From JAFGMQ01 sp036733345 (GTDB lineage: Bacteria > Desulfobacterota > DSM-4660 > Desulfatiglandales > Desulfatiglandaceae), in NCBI GenBank assembly GCA_036733345.1, contig DAINAR010000062.1:1-16697 (forward strand): 16,697 bases of DNA, given 5' to 3'. Below the pieces are notes generated by a model. The model was not told the origin of the DNA and did no database searches. It saw nothing but the letters and a program-made list of their open reading frames with translations. Positions within the stretch are counted from its first letter, which is position 1, and each line of letters begins with the position of its first letter. Positions 6,373-14,284 of this stretch are shown here, one piece after another. Made by a program: the position numbers and the translations under genes.

Positions 6373-7113
6373 ATGAAAAAAAGAACACATATCTACGAAG
6401 AACGTACTTACAGGCAGAGAGTTACTGCAAAAGATCTGACATCATTTAATGTCACGGTAAAGGAAACGGATCTGTGGGTAAGTTCGGAAAGGAACCTTGA
6501 AAAGGAGACCAGAGATCTGGTTTTCGGTTACAGATACCATATTGAGACATACATTGGTTCTCATCCTGAATTCGCAGCAACTCTGTCCCCATATCCGGAT
6601 GATCCTTACGCTCCCTCTATAATAAAAGAAATGATTTCAGTTGCAAAAAGACTTGGTATCGGCCCTATGGCCTCTGTTGCCGGAGCCATTGCCCAGTACG
6701 TAGCTTTCGGACTGATGAAACTGACTGATCAGGTGATTGTTGAAAACGGTGGGGATGTATTCATGAAATTAAACAGGCCTGCCACAGTATCAGTCTTTGC
6801 AGGAGATTCCCCGTTAAGTGAAAAATTCGGTATTCGCATCCCAAAAGAAAAAATGCCCATAAGTGTCTGTTCCTCTTCCCGCACAGTGGGACACTCTCTG
6901 AGCTTCGGAGTAACCGATGCAGCCTGTCTTGTTTCTAATTCAGCCCTGTTTGCCGATGCGGCTGCAACTGCCCTTGGAAATCGGGTTAAGGGTAAAAATG
7001 ATATGCAGGAGGCAGCTGTCTGGGCAAGTGAGCTGGAGGGTATAATAGGCGGTATCATCATTGTGGGAGATAAAATGGCCACCTGGGGGGAAATTGAACT
7101 GGTCAACTTATAA
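6373..7113 (+). CDS. UPF0280 family protein (ApbE-like fold)
   Basis: The sequence fits the UPF0280 family, which is related to ApbE (flavin transferase) and is seen in archaea and anaerobic bacteria; no reaction is established for it. Visible hallmarks are YEERTYR near the N-terminus, VKETDLWV, GIGPMASVAGAIAQYV, VENGGDVFMKL, the SSSRTVGHSLSFG segment, and DAAATALGNRV. The 246-residue reading from ATG 6373 fits the family's start. The frame stays open back to a GTG at 6214 that overlaps the nudC stop, but the extra segment is lysine/phenylalanine-rich and AT-rich and looks non-coding. ATG 6358 is another option. No good ribosome binding site precedes any of these. A weak TTGATA-16-TAAATT promoter (6305-6332) lies upstream, so the gene may be transcribed with nudC or from its own start. 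It converges on the exonuclease gene across 63 bases. Confidence 0.85.
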   Translation: MKKRTHIYEERTYRQRVTAKDLTSFNVTVKETDLWVSSERNLEKETRDLVFGYRYHIETYIGSHPEFAATLSPYPDDPYAPSIIKEMISVAKRLGIGPMASVAGAIAQYVAFGLMKLTDQVIVENGGDVFMKLNRPATVSVFAGDSPLSEKFGIRIPKEKMPISVCSSSRTVGHSLSFGVTDAACLVSNSALFADAAATALGNRVKGKNDMQEAAVWASELEGIIGGIIIVGDKMATWGEIELVNL

Positions 7114-7176
7114 TATTATAGTTTGTTCGTGGAGAATGCGCTTTGGAAGGTCATTCAAATTGCATCAATCAGGCAT

Positions 7177-7908
7177 TTAACTGAGAAACAGAGCTCCTGC
7201 CTTAATCAGATCCTTCAGTTTACCTTTCCCGACCCTCTCGGATCTTGCGATTACCCTCTGCAATATCATAGCGGTAGCCAGGGCATCACCTATTGCAGTA
7301 TGCCGTTGAAATATATCTATTCCAAAGTGCTTGGCGATTTCATCAAGACTTGACGGAACACTGTTCAAATCAATTCCATAAGGATAATGGTGCGGAGGGA
7401 AGGCTATGTTCCTGCAAAGGGGTATAGTGTCAAGCACCAGGTTCTGTAATGGGAATTCATATTTGTTTCGCATACTGGTATTAAGAAAGTGAAGATCAAA
7501 TGCAGCATAATGTGCTACCAGAATATCCGTTCCAAGAAAGGAAAGAAAATCATCCAGCACTACTGATAAAGGGCTCGCTTCCGAAAGCATATCCGGTACA
7601 ATCTCATGGACCTTTATGGATTCCGGATTGAGATACCTGCCTGGATTCACAAGCCTGTTAAACATGTCTCCCAATCTTATCCTGGAATCAACTACCCTGA
7701 ATGCACCAATGCTTAAAACCTGGTCATATTTGAGATTAAGGCCTGTTGTTTCAAGGTCGACTATCACATATCCGAATGATCGAGCCTCTTTATTGACGTC
7801 TATGTGATCAAGAGCGGTCAGGTTAGACCGTGCCAGATCAGAAATATTCCTGCCTTTCATGCGTGCCTGCAACCATCTGTTTCGCATGCGGGCGATAAAA
7901 AGCTTCAC
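7177..7908 (-). CDS. DEDDh 3'-5' exonuclease (DnaQ/PolC epsilon-like)
   Basis: The 243-residue protein has the RNase T/DnaQ exonuclease fold. All five catalytic residues are visible: Asp51 and Glu53 in DLETTG, Asp138 in HYAAFDLHFL, and His203 with Asp208 in RHTAIGDALAT. An N-terminal extension of about 45 residues, rich in Arg/Lys, precedes the domain. The start is GTG at 7908, only 3 bases after the DUF294 stop codon, with GGAGGAGG just upstream inside the end of that gene, so the two are translationally coupled. The substrate is not known. It is unlikely to be the replicative proofreading subunit, given its context and length. As I recall, the same exonuclease-DUF294 pairing occurs beside acetate-type symporters in gammaproteobacteria. 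Confidence 0.9.
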   Translation of the reverse strand: MKLFIARMRNRWLQARMKGRNISDLARSNLTALDHIDVNKEARSFGYVIVDLETTGLNLKYDQVLSIGAFRVVDSRIRLGDMFNRLVNPGRYLNPESIKVHEIVPDMLSEASPLSVVLDDFLSFLGTDILVAHYAAFDLHFLNTSMRNKYEFPLQNLVLDTIPLCRNIAFPPHHYPYGIDLNSVPSSLDEIAKHFGIDIFQRHTAIGDALATAMILQRVIARSERVGKGKLKDLIKAGALFLS

Positions 7909-7911
7909 CTA

Positions 7912-9855
7912 TCATGCCTCCTCCAGGGTATGTACCTGATATCTCCACTCAATCAACTCCTGCAGGAGCCTGTTTATTACTGCAAAGCTCTCCTTCAACA
8001 TCCTTCGCTGGAGATTATTCAGTTTCTCAGGATCTACAAAGTTATCCGGCAGCTCTCCCTTTGAGCGTGCTTTCAGGTGATGGCTTATCCTGAGAAGATT
8101 AATAAAGTCATAGGCCTCCCGAACGTCTTTATACAAACTTGATTCAATAAAATTCATATCCTTTAGCAGTTCCAAACGTTCATGAGTATTGGTGGTCGAA
8201 ATACCCATATCCAGTGCCATGACCCTTGCCGTGTCCACCACAGGAGCCAGACCACGGATTTTCAGATTCAGCTTGTTTTTATGTTCGCCGGACTTCTCCA
8301 CTACAAACTGCCTTAAAAAGCCCAGAGGAGGACGATTGAATAACCCTATATTTGCAAGGGATCTGAGGAAATGTTTGTTACCTTTGATGGCGTTATACAG
8401 GGTGCCCCGAAAATTTTCAAGAAAACCCGTCTCAGCATAAATGGGACGGAAGTCAAAAAAAATCGTTGCCATCCTCAGAGTGAAAGGTTCAGGCTCATTT
8501 AACCATCCAAGGAAGGTCTTTTCCCAGTCATCTTCCGACTGACACCAGCGGGGATTCGATGCCATTATACCGCCCGGGCACCTGGGAAAACCGTATTTAA
8601 CAAGACTTTTAACCACCCTTTCAGAAAACATCAGGAACCACTCTTTCAATTTTTCCTGATCATCTTCCGGTCTTCTCAGAAAGAGAAGGGCATTGTCCTG
8701 ATCAGTGAGCAGAGTCTGTTCACGCCTGCCTTCGCTGCCAAGTGCCATCCAGGTATATGGTGCAGGAGGAGTGCCAAGTCCTTCTGCTTCCATTTTCTGT
8801 TGTGTAAGCTTAATTATTTTTCTGGTGACCCTGTCGTTCAGTTCTGTAACCAGGGCAACCATTCGTTTTACCGACCCACCCTGACGAACAAGCATTTCAA
8901 GTACCCGGTCTATCTTGCTGTGCATTCCGATAATATCTTCAATGGTCTGAGATTTTTCAATGTCTCCAATAACACCAACAGGAGAACTGCCGGTCTCCAT
9001 CTGGAAATCATGATCACTGATAATGCCGGCAAGCCTGTGCTGATCTGCTACAAGAAGGTGGCTGATATTATATCTGCTCATATCCAGAAGGGCGTCGAAT
9101 GCATAGGCATCCGGAGGAATGGTATACAGGGGATAACTCATTACCGTTTCAACCCTGGTATCCATGCTAAGACCTTCTGCAATTATCTTTGAACGGAGAT
9201 CACTGTCAGTAACAATGCCTAAAGGCTGCCCGGAGCTTTCCGTAACCACGATAGAGCTTACCTTTCTTTCGGTCATTTTCCGGGCAATGTTGCGAATGGT
9301 ATCATCAGTAGTGCAGGTCAGCACATCAGTAAACATGAGATCGGACACGCGCTTGCCGATCAGGAACATATCCAGATTAATAGTATTAATATCCTGCGAA
9401 CGGTGATGTGCTGATTCCGCAAATTTATGGGCAGCCCTTATACTTCTGGCAAGAGAATAGCTGAAGTATTCATTGAAGTCCGGATTCCTTGCGACAATGT
9501 CTTTAAAGACATCAGCAGGCAGAAGATATGCAATCATATCTTCGTCAGCAGAAATATCGAAGACTGATTTTTTAGAATCAAGCACATTCGTCGCTCCGAA
9601 GGTCTCGCCCTCTCCAAGTACATCTACAAGGATATCTTCTTTTGACTCATCGGAGATTGATATTCTCGCTGATCCTACACAGATAATATGCAGGCAGGAT
9701 GGCTCGTCACCACGACTAATGATCATTTGTCCTCTCGGATAGTATGCAATCTCCATCTGAGAGACCATTTGATGTAATTCATCCTCATTTATGGAGTCAA
9801 ACGGTTCTACTGTTCGCATGAATTCAAGAATGCGCGGCAAGGGATATTTGTTCAT
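7912..9855 (-). CDS. cNMP-binding / CBS pair / DUF294 putative nucleotidyltransferase
   Basis: The 647-residue protein has four modules. A cyclic-nucleotide-binding-like domain covers about residues 15-130, including the GEGETFG turn near 81-87. Two CBS domains cover about 170-290. The DUF294 nucleotidyltransferase domain is centred on ALGSEGRREQTLLTDQDN (371-388), where Asp385 and Asp387 are the likely metal ligands, as in GlnD/GlnE-type enzymes. The DUF294 C-terminal helical domain covers about 490-640. The first two modules suggest control by nucleotides; the target of nucleotidylation is unknown. There is no membrane segment, so it should be cytoplasmic. The ATG at 9855 has no strong ribosome binding site. 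It is the first gene of a two-gene operon and diverges from the histidine kinase, which places it in the symporter-control module. Confidence 0.9.
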   Translation of the reverse strand: MNKYPLPRILEFMRTVEPFDSINEDELHQMVSQMEIAYYPRGQMIISRGDEPSCLHIICVGSARISISDESKEDILVDVLGEGETFGATNVLDSKKSVFDISADEDMIAYLLPADVFKDIVARNPDFNEYFSYSLARSIRAAHKFAESAHHRSQDINTINLDMFLIGKRVSDLMFTDVLTCTTDDTIRNIARKMTERKVSSIVVTESSGQPLGIVTDSDLRSKIIAEGLSMDTRVETVMSYPLYTIPPDAYAFDALLDMSRYNISHLLVADQHRLAGIISDHDFQMETGSSPVGVIGDIEKSQTIEDIIGMHSKIDRVLEMLVRQGGSVKRMVALVTELNDRVTRKIIKLTQQKMEAEGLGTPPAPYTWMALGSEGRREQTLLTDQDNALLFLRRPEDDQEKLKEWFLMFSERVVKSLVKYGFPRCPGGIMASNPRWCQSEDDWEKTFLGWLNEPEPFTLRMATIFFDFRPIYAETGFLENFRGTLYNAIKGNKHFLRSLANIGLFNRPPLGFLRQFVVEKSGEHKNKLNLKIRGLAPVVDTARVMALDMGISTTNTHERLELLKDMNFIESSLYKDVREAYDFINLLRISHHLKARSKGELPDNFVDPEKLNNLQRRMLKESFAVINRLLQELIEWRYQVHTLEEA

Positions 9856-9886
9856 AGTATTTGCGCTGAAAGTTTTTTTTGTAAGA

Positions 9887-9915
9887 ATAATAAGTAATCA
9901 ACAAATTATAGTCAA
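9887..9915 (-). promoter_or_regulatory. Sigma-70 promoter for the DUF294-exonuclease operon
   Basis: On the minus strand TTGACT (9915-9910), a 17-base spacer and TATTAT (9892-9887) give five of six matches at each box. Initiation near 9880 would leave a short leader of about 25 bases. Confidence 0.55.
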
Positions 9916-9996
9916 GAAAACAGCATAATTCTTAATTATTTCATCAAAAGTGGCATAATCGGAATATCGGAATGAAAATTCTGTTTTTCTTTTCCC

Positions 9997-10026
9997 TTGA
10001 CACAGGAACATCTTTATTTCTATCCT
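9997..10026 (+). promoter_or_regulatory. Sigma-70 promoter candidate for the kinase-regulator operon
   Basis: A perfect TTGACA (9997-10002) is followed by 18 bases and TATCCT (10021-10026). Initiation near 10033 gives a leader of about 60 bases before the GTG at 10096. The kinase frame could formally begin with TTG at 9997, which coincides with this -35 box and argues against that longer start. Confidence 0.4.
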
Positions 10027-10095
10027 TTCAATCAAAAATTCTATCCATATTTATTTTTCATAACAGGTCATATTGGTTCCATAAAAAGGGCAATC

Positions 10096-12177
10096 GTGAA
10101 GTTCAAGGGATTTCATACGTATATTCGAAAGCTTCATCTGGTAATAACCTTCCTGGCCCTTCTAACCCTTTTTCTTGTACTCCAGACACTTATTCTCGCC
10201 CATGAACACAGACAGAGCATGATGGGAAATGTCCTTGATCAGTTTTACAAGGAGCATATCAACGTAGCCCGTCAAACCGCTGCTGGCATAGAGAAGTTTT
10301 TTGAAGATATTCTTAGAGATCTTGAACTGTTGAGCAGTTATCCAATAGTAAGGAAGGGACATGAACATGAAGTTCAGGACCTGCTAAAACAATTTTATAA
10401 AAAGAATCAAGGCGATGTAATCCATTTCTTTCGACTCGACGCATCCGGCACAATGACCGATATCTTTCCCCGCAGTGCAGCAGATGGAGAAAGTTTTGCA
10501 TACAGGACCTACTATAAGGAAACTAAAAAGACATTAAAGCCATATGTAAGCAAATTTATACAGGTAAGAGAAAAATACTGGACCCTTGTCCTGTCATATC
10601 CCATCAAGGCTGAATATCCATCCGGCAGTGGCAAACAGATTTATAATGGGCTTGTAGCAGCTACTGTGAGCGTGGATGAGATCCGAAAACGGTTCATAGA
10701 TCCAATAACACTTGCAAGGACAGGATATGGCTGGGTTATCGACAGTGAAGGTACATTCATAATCCACCCCACCTCCCCCGAGCTGATTGGGAAAAATATT
10801 TCTTCACTGGTCAGTGAGGATGAAAAAAAGAATATAGACAATATGGTTTCGCGGATGACAAAAGGCGAAACCGGTATAGGACAGTACACCTATAACAGAG
10901 TTAACAAATACGTAGCGTTCAGCCCCTTTAAACTGGGCGACAAGACATGTACAGTGGCTGTCTGTGCTCCTGTTGAAGAGGTCAGGCAATTTATGCAGAG
11001 TACCTTTGACAAGGAACGCATTCTGTTGCTTTTTGTTGTAATAGCCCTCATTGGAGGCGGTCTGACCGTCATGTTCCTGGTCCGCAGGATCTATACGATT
11101 CGCATGGAAGAAAAATCACGAAGCCGTTTGATGGAGATATTCCAGTCAATGAATGACGGCGTCTGTATAGTGGATCCCAATTATCAAGTGGAGGCAGTAA
11201 ACCCTGCTCTCGGAGCCCTCCTGAAAAAAGACGAAAATATGGCAATAGGCCGTCCATGCCACGTTGTTTTTATGGACAAAGCAACACCGTGCCAGGAATG
11301 TCCCATAGAAGAGACATGGAACCGTGGTGGACCCACTCATAAGCCGAAACAATTAACCCCTTTTCCAAACAGGACATTCTCTGCAGATGTGTATACCCTG
11401 CCCCTTTCCCGACACCAGGAAGAACGGCCCCATGTGCTCTGCTACATAAAGGACCTGACCAAAGAGGCAGTTCTCAAGCATAAGCTTACTCAGTCAAAAA
11501 AACTTGCTACAGTGGGAGAGATGGCTGCCGGAATTGCCCATGAGATGAGGAATCCCCTGATATCCATTCGTTCTGCAAGCGAGATGCTTATGGACAGCCC
11601 AAATCATAATGATGAGGAGCGCACCCTTGCAAGGGTTGTCAATAAAGAGGCAGGACGCCTGGAAAAGGTTATAAGAGAATTCCTATTATATGCTCAGCCT
11701 CCGAAACTGAAAAAGAAAAAGGTGCAGGTTAATGATATAATAGATGATATACTTCAGGATCTTCGAAGAAGAGCAGATTATATCTCACTTAATATTGAGA
11801 CTGATCTTTCACCGGATATGCCGGAGGCATATCTGGACGGCCACAAGATCACTCAGGTCTTATGGAACCTCGTTCAAAACGCCAGAGATTCAATAAAGGG
11901 CAAGGGAACACTGCGTATCAGCACACGGTGTGAAATTACACGAGGCAAGGATCCCCTGAAATACCTTTTTCTTGTCGTTGAAGATAATGGAGAGGGGTTT
12001 GACGAAACTCTCAGCCAGGATATATTCAAGCCCTTCTTTACTACGAAGCGTGAAGGCCTGGGCATGGGGCTGGCTCTTGTTCAACAGGTTGTTGAGGCCC
12101 ATGAGGGGGATATTTATGTGGAAAGCGTACAGGGCAAAGGCTCCAAATTTTCAATACGCCTTCCCCTGGTTTCATGA
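10096..12177 (+). CDS. Membrane sensor histidine kinase: Cache - PAS - HisKA - HATPase
   Basis: The 693-residue protein starts at GTG 10096, with AAAAGGG 5 bases upstream. TM1 spans about 13-34; an extracytoplasmic Cache-like sensor covers about 40-305, including GYGWVIDSEGTFIIHP; TM2 spans about 309-329. A PAS domain follows (about 343-455) with three cysteines, Cys388, Cys399 and Cys402, in PCHVVF and TPCQECP. The kinase core has the phospho-accepting His482 in GIAHEMRNPL, the N box NLVQNARDSI (Asn595), the G1 box EDNGEGF (629-635) and GLGMGLA (654-660). It lacks a receiver domain. Its stop overlaps the start of the sigma-54 regulator by 4 bases, so the two are a cognate pair. Cache domains commonly bind small organic acids or amino acids; the ligand here is not identifiable, and the symporter downstream suggests it senses the transported solute. 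Confidence 0.93.
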   Translation: MKFKGFHTYIRKLHLVITFLALLTLFLVLQTLILAHEHRQSMMGNVLDQFYKEHINVARQTAAGIEKFFEDILRDLELLSSYPIVRKGHEHEVQDLLKQFYKKNQGDVIHFFRLDASGTMTDIFPRSAADGESFAYRTYYKETKKTLKPYVSKFIQVREKYWTLVLSYPIKAEYPSGSGKQIYNGLVAATVSVDEIRKRFIDPITLARTGYGWVIDSEGTFIIHPTSPELIGKNISSLVSEDEKKNIDNMVSRMTKGETGIGQYTYNRVNKYVAFSPFKLGDKTCTVAVCAPVEEVRQFMQSTFDKERILLLFVVIALIGGGLTVMFLVRRIYTIRMEEKSRSRLMEIFQSMNDGVCIVDPNYQVEAVNPALGALLKKDENMAIGRPCHVVFMDKATPCQECPIEETWNRGGPTHKPKQLTPFPNRTFSADVYTLPLSRHQEERPHVLCYIKDLTKEAVLKHKLTQSKKLATVGEMAAGIAHEMRNPLISIRSASEMLMDSPNHNDEERTLARVVNKEAGRLEKVIREFLLYAQPPKLKKKKVQVNDIIDDILQDLRRRADYISLNIETDLSPDMPEAYLDGHKITQVLWNLVQNARDSIKGKGTLRISTRCEITRGKDPLKYLFLVVEDNGEGFDETLSQDIFKPFFTTKREGLGMGLALVQQVVEAHEGDIYVESVQGKGSKFSIRLPLVS

Positions 12178-13529
12178 TAACAGAAAATGATATGATACAA
12201 ATCCTACTCATTGACGACCAGGAATCAGTTCTCACCAGCCTGTCCATCCTTTTAAAACGGCATGGTTATCATGTTGATTGCGGAAGAAATTTATCTGATG
12301 CAAAGAAATTTTTAAACAGGAAATCCTTTGATCTGATTATTACTGATTTACGCATGGGAAATCCCCTTGAAGGCATGCAGGTATTGCAGGTTGCTCTTGA
12401 AATGAATCCCACCGTACCTGTAATAATCATGACCGGATATGCAACAATAGAAAACGCCGTAGAGGCAATGAAACTGGGGGCATATGATTATATTACAAAA
12501 GGTTTTACAAATAAGGAATTCATAGAAAAGGTTTCGTCTGCCCTGAGCCTTAAAAAAACAGATTTAAGGCCGGAAACATCCGATATGGAAAGGCCAAAGG
12601 GATTCGATGATATCATAGGAAAAAGCCCGGAAATCATGCGTGTCCTGAGACTTGTAGAAAAAGTGGCCCCTTCCGACAGCTCGGTACTCATACAGGGTGA
12701 ATCAGGAACCGGCAAAGAGCTTATTGCAAAGGCTATCCACAGACTCAGCAATAGAAAACATCAATCCTTTGTGGCTGTAAACTGCGCTGCATTTACAGAA
12801 ACCCTGCTTGAGACTGAGCTGTTCGGCCATGTCAAAGGAAGCTTCACAGGTGCTGAAAAAGATAAACGCGGTCTTTTTCTTGCGGCTGATAAAGGCACTT
12901 TATTCCTTGATGAGGTAAGCGAGATGCCTTTATCCATGCAGATAAAACTGTTGAGAGTCCTTCAGGAACATGTCATCAGGCCTGTTGGCAGCACGGACTC
13001 CATACCTGTTGATGTGCGAATAATATCATCAACTAATCGGGATCTTTCAAAAGAAATATTCGAGGGTAATTTCAGGGAAGATCTTTTTTTCCGTCTGTGT
13101 GTGGTACCTGTTCATTTACCTTCATTAAGAGAAAGAAAAGAAGACATCCCTGTTCTTGCAAAGCACTTTATAAATATACTTGGAAAAAAACAGAATAAAA
13201 TGCCTCTTATCCTGGAGTCTGAAGTACTAAAAGTACTTTCCAACCAGACCTGGAGGGGAAATATACGTGAGTTGCAGAATTTCCTGGAGCGACTTGTCCT
13301 GTTAGCAGATAATACTGTTGTAAGTGTCAATGACGTACTAAGATTTCTGCCTTCTGAATCACCTGGGGATTTGACGCCCTCAGGGAGCCTCGCTGAAAAA
13401 GAAAGAGATCATATCCTCCGTGTACTTGAGGAAAACCAATGGAACCAGAGCCTGGCCGCTCGCAGCCTTGGTATAGGCCGCACAACCCTCTGGAGAAAAA
13501 TGAAGACCTATGGAATAACTCCCGAATGA
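12174..13529 (+). CDS. Sigma-54-dependent response regulator (NtrC family)
   Basis: The 451-residue protein has an N-terminal receiver (phospho-accepting Asp58 in DLIITDLR, acidic Asp14-Asp15, Thr87, Lys109), a central AAA+ domain and a C-terminal Fis-type helix-turn-helix. The AAA+ domain shows Walker A GESGTGKE (175-182), the sigma-54 contact loop as GSFTGA (222-227) instead of the usual GAFTGA, Walker B TLFLDE (242-247) and the SSTNRD segment near 285-290. The DNA-binding helix pair is in NQSLAARSLGIGRTTLWRKM (424-443). In the receiver the usual Lys-Pro is Lys-Gly. It starts at ATG 12174, overlapping the kinase stop as ATGA; Met7 is an alternative. The obvious target is the -24/-12 promoter 175 bases downstream of its own stop. 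Confidence 0.95.
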   Translation: MITENDMIQILLIDDQESVLTSLSILLKRHGYHVDCGRNLSDAKKFLNRKSFDLIITDLRMGNPLEGMQVLQVALEMNPTVPVIIMTGYATIENAVEAMKLGAYDYITKGFTNKEFIEKVSSALSLKKTDLRPETSDMERPKGFDDIIGKSPEIMRVLRLVEKVAPSDSSVLIQGESGTGKELIAKAIHRLSNRKHQSFVAVNCAAFTETLLETELFGHVKGSFTGAEKDKRGLFLAADKGTLFLDEVSEMPLSMQIKLLRVLQEHVIRPVGSTDSIPVDVRIISSTNRDLSKEIFEGNFREDLFFRLCVVPVHLPSLRERKEDIPVLAKHFINILGKKQNKMPLILESEVLKVLSNQTWRGNIRELQNFLERLVLLADNTVVSVNDVLRFLPSESPGDLTPSGSLAEKERDHILRVLEENQWNQSLAARSLGIGRTTLWRKMKTYGITPE

Positions 13530-13581
13530 TAAAACTTCTATTAGTGTACCATTTATTGCAACTGGCCTTCCTGTTTAATTC

Positions 13582-13662
13582 TGAAACATCTATTTCATAT
13601 CGAAACACAATGATGAGACACTTCTGTCCAGATGCTCAATATAAATTCAGCGAATAATTTAT
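13582..13662. promoter_or_regulatory. Candidate upstream activator sites for the sigma-54 regulator
   Basis: Two inverted repeats lie upstream of the -24/-12 promoter: TGAAA (13582-13586)-CATCTA-TTTCA (13593-13597), and ATAAATT (13641-13647)-CAGCGAAT-AATTTAT (13656-13662). NtrC-type activators bind dyads about 70-150 bases upstream of the start, and these sit roughly 68-150 bases before the predicted start near 13730. The two dyads differ in sequence, so they may not bind the same protein. Confidence 0.3.
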
Positions 13663-13703
13663 AACATTCTGAACTAACTTCTATATTTATAAAGATGTGC
13701 CCT

Positions 13704-13720
13704 GGGCATATTAATTGCAT
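13704..13720 (+). promoter_or_regulatory. Sigma-54 (-24/-12) promoter for the symporter operon
   Basis: GGGCATATTAATTGCAT has GG at 13705-13706 and GC at 13717-13718, exactly the 12-base offset of the -24/-12 consensus, with GGCA at -24 and TTGCA at -12. It lies directly downstream of an NtrC-family regulator and upstream of the symporter genes on the same strand, which makes it functionally sensible. Predicted initiation is near 13730. Confidence 0.7.
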
Positions 13721-13746
13721 AAAGCATAAGTGATTTATATCAACAG

Positions 13747-14078
13747 GTGAGATCAATCTCATCAAAAGCGTCACTTGAGAAGGCTCAGAGTATTGAACAG
13801 ATCGATAATGCGATGGCGGAGATGGAAATGGCGGTCCAGCAGAATGCTGCAAATGCTGAGCAATCTGCATCTGCGTCTGACAATATGACTGCACAGGAGG
13901 AATAGATGAAGAATAACGTAAATGAGCAGGTTTTTAAAGTTAAAGGGAACGATGCTGCCGTTTCTCAACCAAAAGCAAAACCGGCGATAAGCCATGGTCA
14001 TGAAGTCTCTTCTGCTGAGGTAAAATATCACTGGGAGATGATGATTTACAGGAATTTCAGTTATTTTTTAAAATATAA
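13747..14078 (+). pseudogene. Decayed C-terminal tail of a methyl-accepting chemotaxis protein
   Basis: Read in frame from 13747, the sequence gives VRSISSKASLEKAQSIEQID, then MAVQQNAANAEQSASASDNM and TAQEE. That matches the end of MCP signalling domains, which in typical receptors reads QQNAANAEESASASEEMN-AQAEQMK. The glutamine codon expected after AQEE is TAG (13903-13905), consistent with a CAG-to-TAG change. Reading resumes in the same frame with MKNNVNEQVFKVKGN and a low-complexity linker. Near the A-run 14022-14025 one base is missing: the other frame then gives VKISLGDDDLQEF, the usual acidic receptor C-terminus. Nothing upstream of about 13745 resembles a receptor, so the gene is truncated as well. 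A 60-residue reading frame (13906-14088) preceded by AGGAGG is part of this remnant rather than an independent gene, although it may still be translated. Confidence 0.75.
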
Positions 14079-14102
14079 TTATCAATAAAGGAGGCAGTAA
14101 CC

Positions 14103-14207
14103 ATGTTTGGTCTTGAAGATTGGTCAATTATTTTGGCTTATTTACTTTCCGCTTTGAGTGCAGTTCTCTGCATTGTTTACGGAGCTATAAACTGGAACAA
14201 GGATTAA
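14103..14207 (+). CDS. Symporter small accessory protein, 34 residues
   Basis: A 34-codon reading frame begins at ATG 14103, with an ideal AAAGGAGG (14087-14094) 8 bases upstream, and ends in TAA. The peptide starts MFGLEDWSIILAYLLS, continues as one hydrophobic helix of about 20 residues and ends YGAINWNKD. This matches my recollection of the small membrane peptides annotated as symporter small accessory proteins, encoded immediately upstream of sodium:solute symporters, with a GLED-W-AYLL start and a VYG-NW end. It probably spans the inner membrane once and assists or stabilises the symporter encoded 77 bases downstream. It is too short for ordinary gene calling but has better translation signals than many larger genes here. 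Confidence 0.85.
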   Translation: MFGLEDWSIILAYLLSALSAVLCIVYGAINWNKD

Positions 14208-14284
14208 TAAGAAAGTATTAATTTCGATCCAGGGAACAGGACTCAATGGAGTATATAGAGGATTGAAACCAGGAGGACAGTAGT

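Noticed and set aside
8800..9192. 130-codon plus-strand frame opposite the DUF294 gene
   Set aside because: It is a shadow of a well-supported domain-bearing gene and has no start signals or homology.
9997..10095. Longer N-terminus of the histidine kinase from TTG 9997
   Set aside because: It would start at a perfect -35 box. The GTG at 10096 has a ribosome binding site and directly precedes the first membrane helix.
13903..13905. In-frame TAG as a pyrrolysine or recoded codon
   Set aside because: The same remnant is 5'-truncated and frameshifted a little further on, so simple gene decay explains the TAG. No pyrrolysine genes are visible in the window.
13906..14088. Independent 60-residue small gene
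   Set aside because: Its first two-thirds continues the receptor tail in the same frame and its last residues arise from the frameshift. It is kept as part of the pseudogene, with possible translation noted separately.
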